Source: Macquaria australasica (taxonomy: Eukaryota; Chordata; Actinopteri; Centrarchiformes; Percichthyidae). Taken from it: a DNA stretch of 64,000 nucleotides. Shown here in pieces: positions 57,414 to 64,000 of this stretch. Under the pieces are notes generated by a model. That model saw nothing but the letters and a program-made list of their open reading frames with translations, searched no databases and was not told the DNA's origin. The translations under genes and the position numbers were made by a program. Every line of letters starts with the position of its first letter. The stretch's first letter is position 1. The DNA is taken from the NCBI GenBank assembly GCA_005408345.1, contig SEMN01000045.1, positions 1,729,001 through 1,793,000 on the forward strand, in the 5' to 3' direction.

Positions 57414-60400
57414 CTAGCATATCCAGTTGACAAAGCGCTCAAAGAACGAGGGTTTGTTCAGCATGGCGTAGTCATCTCCTCTAAAGATGGCCGGCATGTC
57501 CCCTAGCGACACCTTCTGCAGCACCTCTTCATCTGTGTCTGTTCCCATGGCGATCACGATGGGAACGCCTTCCACTCGCCTCATGGCAGACACGCCCTCA
57601 TCCAGCTGCTCGCTGGCTGTGATGCCATCAGTGATGAATACAAAGGCCAGCTCAGCGTTGCGACGAGCCAAGCGCTCTCCCTGAGCCAAACACAACATGC
57701 AATGTTAAGGTAATACACTTTATTTTGCTTTCTTACCAAGAGTTGGACGAGAGGATCGATACCACTCTCATATCTGTGGGTCGATATGGAGCTTGAGCCA
57801 GGAGGCACTTAGCTTAGCTTAGCATAAAGACAGGAAGCAGGACAAAACAGCTAGTAAAACCACACATTGTCACTGTTATTTTTGTTTGCGTACAGATGAA
57901 ACAAACAAGATACACTGTGTTAATTAGAGGTGATGTTAGGCGTATTTTTGAAAACCAGGCTAGCTGTTTTCTCCTGCTTGCAATCTTCATGCTAAACCCA
58001 GCTAATCGCCTCCTGGCTCCAGCTCCGCACTTAAAGGAATAGTTTGACATTACGGGAATATACGCTTATTCTCTTTCTTGTCGAGAATGAGATGAGAAGC
58101 TTGATACCACTCTAATAGCTGTACAGTAAATATGAAATATGTTAAAGAGTTGCTGGTGAAAGGATTTCGTCACAGCAGGGCTAGCTGTTTCCTCTTGTTT
58201 CCAGTCTTTATGCAAAGCTAAGCTAATTGTCTGCTAGCTGTAGCTTCATATTTACAGTACAGACATGATAATGGTATCGATCTTCTCATCTTACTCAAGA
58301 AAGCTAATCTCCAAAAATGTTGAACTACTCCTTTACATGTTTCTGGCACAGGTTACCTGCCTACAACTTCAACACAAGTGTGTGTGTGTATTTGTTCATA
58401 CCCCTTGAATCACTAGATTGTTGACAGCATGGATGATAGCGCTGCCCAGAGCAGAAGACGAGTCCATGTAGGTCACAGACGCCAGCGAATCAGAGATCAC
58501 TGTGAGATTGTGTGTGAGCGGGAACTCCACCCTCTGTTCGGTAGGGCTGCCGTACTGCAGCAGAGCCAAGCGGGCATTCCTCTCGTCCACCTTGCCGTTG
58601 GCCAGGGTGAGGTGGCGAGCCACGTTCTCGATGAACTCTTTGGCCTTGCGGTGGTTCTCCAGTCCCATCCTCTCAGAACCATCCAGCAGGAACACCACAT
58701 CCACTGGCCGCTGAACACAGCTTGCCACAGCAGGCTCTGGAACAGAAACACATACATACATAAAGTTTTCAGTCAAACATGGTGTTCAGCGAGCTACAGC
58801 TGGAACACAGATGCTCAGAGATCAAAGCCAGCAAAAGATATACTGTAACATGGTGCGCTTCCATACATGCTAGTTGCAATCCCATCCAGCACTAAACCTT
58901 ATCACATCAGTAGTGGCCTCATCAAGAAAGCACTTTTTTAGTTTGCTCTACAGTTTTATTCTCTTGAGATGACATTATAAAAACATGAAAAACAACATAG
59001 TTCACATCAGTAAGTTGCAGTCACAGAGCTAACATGATACCAGAACATTTGGTTAAAGCCGCTCTGTAGTCATTTTCCTTTAGTCATCCTACTTTACAAG
59101 CCAAGCCACATGCAAAAAAACATGCACCAATCAAGGGCATAACATACAATAGTTCTTTCATTGTCAGTGCCAAGTCAATTGACCAAACAATCCACATATA
59201 CCGACGTCTGACTCATATACAGTATACTGTGACATGTATAAAACCAGATATTTTCCACATGTAATGGCCTTTTCACCAACGTGAGTCATTCACAGAGCAC
59301 AAGAAAAAAAAGTAAAGGCCGTAACCATGGATATGTGCAAAACAGCAAAAGAAATGTCATCAGAGTGATTTAGCGAGCTTGTGATTCACAGTGGAAATGA
59401 GGCTTCATCAAAGAGCCACTGTACACTATACAGGAGCGACATGAATGGCTCTAGAGACCAATCTGCCTCCAACAAATGGATGACATCTGCTTTCCATGTG
59501 AATGGAAAACGTTCCTCCAATAAGGTGGAAGAAATGATATGTATCATATGTCTAACAGACATACTTTTCTGATATACAGCTCCATGTATGTTAATTCAGA
59601 AATATTCTATGATAGAGGGAGCATCATGAATCCACATTTTGAATTTTGCCCCATCATAAACAGTAACTGTACATAAGGGCGCTCTGAAATGTTAGCACAG
59701 GACCAGCTTCATATCATGCGATTCTTTTGCATCAGCCCAGGTGCATATTGCACCCGTAGAGTAAGTGCCCACAGTTTTAATAAAATCTATTCTATGTCCA
59801 GCAATAAGCCTATTAGTTATTGGCATCCATAATGGTGAGGTAGCATGGTTAGCATATTAGCATTAGCAGAGTCCTAAGGCTTTCTCTGGGTCTCCCATAA
59901 TGTCTCCATAGACATATTTGAAAGAGTCGATGAACAGCTTGGTCCACTGCTGCCTGTCCTCTCCCTGGGTGAGTTTGGCTCTCTGGGCTGTGTACGCCAT
60001 GGTTGCGACGCCAACCCCGTACTGCTGCTCGCTCAGGCCGTTCAGCAGGCTGGCCACACCCTCCAAAGAGGTGGGGACCAATGAGGGGCTGCCTTCCTCG
60101 GCCAGTGGCTTCCAGGGAGGAGGGGCTTGCCCTGCAGTAACGCCCCCTCCTGAAACAAGTGGGCGGAATAACATTGTGGGCGGGGTCCCACAGAAACGAC
60201 GCATCAACACAGCCGACAAAGATGCTGGAGGTACACCGAGTTGCACTAAATTGCAAGTTTTGTCTTGTGTGTTGACTTTACAGCCACATTAATTCATTGC
60301 ATTATAGCAAAGGAGATGAAATGATACAACTGTGTAAAAAAACAGACATGTTGACCTCAGTTTAAGCCACAACGCGTCTAATCCTTGACATAGCTAAAGA

Positions 60401-63400
60401 CGTCATTATGCTTCAAACAAACTAGTTGGTACCAAGTGTCGTCCGAACGCGTCTAAAGGCCAAAGTGTTATACCTGTTCTGAATGGCCACACTTGAAGGC
60501 GTAAAGCTTGCTGTCATCGAGGGGTGCAGTGTGTGTTGAATCAAAGAAATGGTGATAACGGTGCACACTTTCAGAGAGTCTCTTCTCAAAGGCATTCATG
60601 GTGTTACATTCGGTTGTACACACAAAAAGTGACGGAAAGAGTTGTGTAAAGAATGCAAAAAGAGGGATTGTCGGTTTGGGAAAGGTACAAAAATTGTCTG
60701 ACACATCTCCCCGAAATCTGGCGCTTTTTCAGACGCTGTCTGACAATCTGTCAAGTTCTTCCTTTGAAGCATATTGACGCCTTAATAATGCTGGTTACCC
60801 AGGCCTAACTGCTGAAACAGCATGTAAAATCTTAGAAGAAGACACTAAGTTATACATAATATTTTTAAATCTTACCTGATTTACAAGGGAGATCAGGGCA
60901 TATGATGACAGGATCTAAAGCAAAGATACAGACAGAATGTCAGAGAAAAAGGACTAAGATAAAAACAGCTTTTCATAATCCACTAGACGAACGTACTCTA
61001 CATACTGTACTGTGTTTCCATAATGAATGTACCTGGGCAGAGCACGGTTTCAATCTTGTCTATGAACTCCTCGGCCACCAGGTCTGCAAAGCGCCTCATG
61101 CCCAGCACCCTGCCGTCCCTCTGGCAGGCGATGCTCTTCAGACTCTCATTCTCCTCAATCTGGTCGAACATGTCTCCGATACCAATGGCACTCACATCAA
61201 CACTGGGATCACTGCTCACATGCACCAGTACACACAAATACAAGCAATGAGATTAAACTTTTTTCTTCTCCTGCTAATTCTAAATCTCAAAACACAGCCG
61301 CCCCAGTGTCAGGCACCTGCAGAGGTAGGTGAGCAGCGAGTCGTCATCTCTGGGGTCGAAGCGTCCGTCAGTGATGACAACTACGGTGACGTTGGCTTTG
61401 GCTCTGCGGCTGTCCCTGATCAGGTTGTCGTAGGCGTACTTCAGAGCAGATGGAGTCCATGTTCCTCCAGCGATCCACTCCATTCGCTTCACAGCATCCT
61501 GAATAGTGGAGAAGACAGCATGTGAGAGATGCGTATGTACAGTGGTAGATGATGTGAGGTCAGTACTGAGTATGGACACTGGTTCTGTGAAAGAAGATTC
61601 AGTCACGGCTGTGGACTGTGCCAAAGTAACATTAGCATATATTTTGTACTGTATACGGTATTTATAAAACTTCAACACATGAATGCAGGCTTCAGAGAGA
61701 CCCAACATTTACAAAATTAAGTAGTTATCTTGGAATCGACAGCTAACAATAAATATCCTTCTGGAGTTTTGAGATCCACCCATTTGGTTTTATAGGGAAT
61801 CTATAAAAAGATAAATGTTTGTATGCTATGTCCAGCAGTAAGTTAGTGGCATCCATAAACACACAAATGGTGAGGTAGCATGGTTATTGGCATTAGCAGA
61901 GTTCTAGCTTCACAGCTAGCTGTACTTCCAGGTAGAGTTTCCCATTTTTTAATGTTCAACTTGTGTTATCAGTCAGGTCAATAAACACAGGAACATCTCC
62001 TCAAAATACAGTGTTAGCAGAAAAAGGTCAAATATATTGTAAATGACTGAAGAGATTTGAACTACCTTAAAAAGTTAACTAAAGTCAGTTTTACAAACAC
62101 ACATCTGGATAAACTAACTTAAGTGTGGTGTTAGTCTGTATTTTTCTTATTGTCAGCAATTCCCATGAAAAGACCAAAAGCAACGATGTGTTAGTCCATC
62201 TCTCAAAACTTCCCTGCCCTGTCGGTGGCTCTCAGCCCCAAGCCCACTGGTTCCTAATGAAGATGTAAACCGTAAAAACAGGTCACAAGTATATGGTTTA
62301 AGGGACTCAGTAATTGCCTTAAACTGCTGGGCAATGTAGTTTTTTAGCAAATGTTACTAAAACTGGAGTGAATAGTGCATTTGCTGGGAACTATTTTCAG
62401 GTCTATACCACAGAGGAATATGCGGTACCAGACTTTGACTACACTGGCAAGACATTTTAGCAGGTTCAGTTCATTGTTGGTTTCTTTTAATGGGATTTTT
62501 GAACAGTATTGAAAATCGCCAGCCTTATCATTTAAGGTGGGTCTACCATCTATTGAATCCCAGATTACCTGCATTGGTAAAAGTCAGAAATATATAGAGA
62601 GGGACATGTACACATATGTAACTGTTTTGACTCCCATCTGCCTTATGTGTGCAGACAGCACATCTGATCTGAAAGCACATCAGCCTTGATTTATTAAGAA
62701 CAATCTGTGCTCACCGTAAAAATACACTTCAAAGCTGTATGCATGTGTGTTTGTGTTTGTTTGTGTGCGAGACCTTGAAAGCAGACAGTGAATCGATCTT
62801 GGGGTCGTCGAGCCGGATGGCCTGGAAAGTTCCACTGTGACTGTACTGAACAACTCCCACTCTTGTGCCTGGGACCACAAGCAACCATGTTTACACCAAG
62901 TTGGCAGCCATCTTGTAAAGTTTATTTTTACATTGCACAGACTAATTCTGAAGTCATTTAAAAAGCAAGTGAACATGTGAAAGAACAAATGCATGTCTAC
63001 CTGTATCTGACTGGGGGTCTTTGGCAAGGGATCCCAGTCTGTTGATGGTGTTGATGACAAAGTTCTTCTCCAGGGTGAAGTTAGTCAGACCCACTGACTC
63101 TGAGCTGTCGATCACAAACACAATGTCCAGGGCTCCGCAGCGTTTCTCGCAGTCTGCAGACAAAAACACAAACTGTGAGAATCAAACAGCCTGTCAGAGC
63201 ATTTTTAGATCATGAATGGCAACACAGTGGTGACTAAACTCACCACAGCAGCCACACGTTTCCCTGATGTAGTTCATGACATCACATTCCTGCAGGAAGA
63301 AACATTATATCATTATATCCATCATATCCACTGTATGTTTCTGTTGACGTGCCAGTGATAAAAGAGTGGTTAGATGAAATGTTCTTACAGTGAGGCCGGG

Positions 63401-63924
63401 GTCTCCCTCAGGACCAGGATCTCCCTGTAGAGATGGAGAACACATGAAGTCACATCCTGCCTTTCAGCTTTTGTCTGGTTTGGGACTGCTAACAGATAAT
63501 GCTAATTGGTAACAAATAAACATATGACAACATCAGCTTAGGTTGGCTTTTCCTAGCTGGATGCAACTGGATGTTTGCTTCATCTGCACTATGTCTGTGA
63601 CCCGGAATGTATGTGACCTGTATGTAGGTTTTCCTGATTTACAGTGCAGTTCTTGTATACTTACGTCACGTCCAGTCTCTCCTCTTGGTCCTCTTAGGCC
63701 AGGTTCCCCCTGAGGTCCTGGCTCACCCTGTTGTAAGCAGAAAAATGTGCATTGTGTAACTGCACTGTACACAGACACCTTTTACTTCAGTGACGGCATA
63801 TATCCAACAACGAGGAGCTACTCACTGCCTCTCCCGGAGTTCCTTTATTTCCAGGCTCACCCTTTTGACCACAGTCTCCTCTGCTGCCACGAGGTCCACG
63901 GTTGCCGTTCCCCCCTCTGTCACC
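57414..63924 (-). CDS. col6a2: Collagen alpha-2(VI) chain, 3' part of gene
   Basis: The gene runs off the right edge; only the C-terminal portion is here. Three triple-helix exons are visible (63826-63924, 99 nt, with an RGD; 63667-63729; about 63390-63425). A cysteine hinge ECDVMNYIRETCGCC DCEKRC follows. Next is the C1 von Willebrand A domain (DIVFVIDSSESVG MIDAS; GGTWTPSALKYAY; VVITDGRFDPRDD; IGIGDMFDQ), ending VLCPDPVIICPDLPCKS (60876-60914). The C2 domain lies in exons 58402-58736 (PVDVVFLLDGSERMG) and 57414-57680, ending FVNWIC. This order and these blocks match COL6A2, a component of the extracellular microfibril of three collagen VI chains. An alternative last exon is listed separately. 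COL6A1 is excluded by the C2 blocks and the C-terminal FERFVNWIC. Confidence 0.94.
57735..58340. repeat. Two foldback elements in the last col6a2 intron
   Basis: Arms at about 57790-57850 and 57955-58022 are inverted copies (GAGCCAGGAGGC ... ACAGCTAG). Immediately beyond, 58032-58336 has inverted ends of roughly 100 bp (AAAGGAATAGTTTGACATTA versus the complement of GTTGAACTACTCCTTTA). Both share motifs with 5797-5945, so they belong to one dispersed family. Confidence 0.7.
59863..60149 (-). CDS. col6a2: Alternative C-terminal exon (C2a) of collagen alpha-2(VI)
   Basis: An acceptor TTTCAG precedes 60149. The exon opens in the same codon phase as the normal C2 exon and reads GGVTAGQAPPPWKPLAEEG ... 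QQYGVGVATMAYTAQRAKL ... WTKLFIDSFKYVYGDIMGDP, then stops after LGLC. It lies between the exon ending LPCKS and the C2 exon. It resembles, from memory, the C-terminus of the human COL6A2 2C2a splice form (YTAERAKF ... LFIDTFK ... DIVGDPE). Splicing to it replaces the C2 von Willebrand A domain with about 95 residues of unrelated sequence. The resemblance is recalled, not aligned. Confidence 0.82.
62170..62420. repeat. Dispersed repeat, copy B, in a col6a2 intron
   Basis: This is the partner of the repeat at 48090-48420; the shared landmarks CCAAGCCCACT and GTGCATTTGCTGGG are spaced similarly. It differs at many positions, so the copies are not recent. Confidence 0.65.
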
Positions 63925-64000
63925 CTGTACAACAGCGGAGTAAAGTATTGTCAGCCGAGTGTGTCACTCCGGCTAGCAAATGTAAAGAGAAGTGCTTGTG

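Overview
This window is nuclear DNA from a vertebrate, almost certainly a ray-finned (teleost) fish. The evidence is compact multi-exon genes with GT-AG introns, CpG-rich promoters, dense CA/GA/AT microsatellites, and many short foldback or MITE-like elements of types common in teleost genomes. Its proteins are clearly orthologous to mammalian ones but diverged to the extent expected for fish. It contains no bacterial operon, CRISPR array or autonomous transposon.

Layout, left to right: a hAT-type MITE (481-904); tmbim1 (+, 1897-4892); the short MR-1S form of pnkd (-, 7138-9574); mcm6 (-, 10183-16178); about 7 kb without a recognised gene; a divergent cxcr4-like chemokine receptor (-, 23282-24746); an intact six-exon gene for a basic nuclear-looking protein that I do not recognise (-, 27084-29873); a foldback element (31754-32108); a UGT1-type UDP-glucuronosyltransferase (+, 32588-35952); ndufb3 (-, 36176-36560); pecr (-, 38190-40567); rpl37a (-, 41620-44199); cfap410 (+, 44630-46288); orc2 (-, 46874-50945); D-serine dehydratase (-, 52377-55618); and the 3' half of col6a2 (-, 57414 to beyond the right edge), including both alternative C-terminal exons.

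Genes were identified by joining exons at GT-AG sites with consistent codon phase and comparing the result with the remembered families. I could run no alignment. Two replication genes (mcm6, orc2) both carry E2F-like promoter motifs. Gene packing is tight: ugt/ndufb3 and cfap410/orc2 converge with poly(A) signals less than about 100 bp apart, and rpl37a/cfap410 share a divergent promoter. tmbim1 lies antisense next to pnkd, as in mammals, where it sits inside a pnkd intron.

No wholly new biological system is evident. The points most worth a second look are the unrecognised gene, the cxcr4-like receptor with introns inside its coding region, the multi-exon UGT1-like gene with a charged insert, the conserved alternative last exon of col6a2, and an Asp-to-His change at a conserved TMBIM position.
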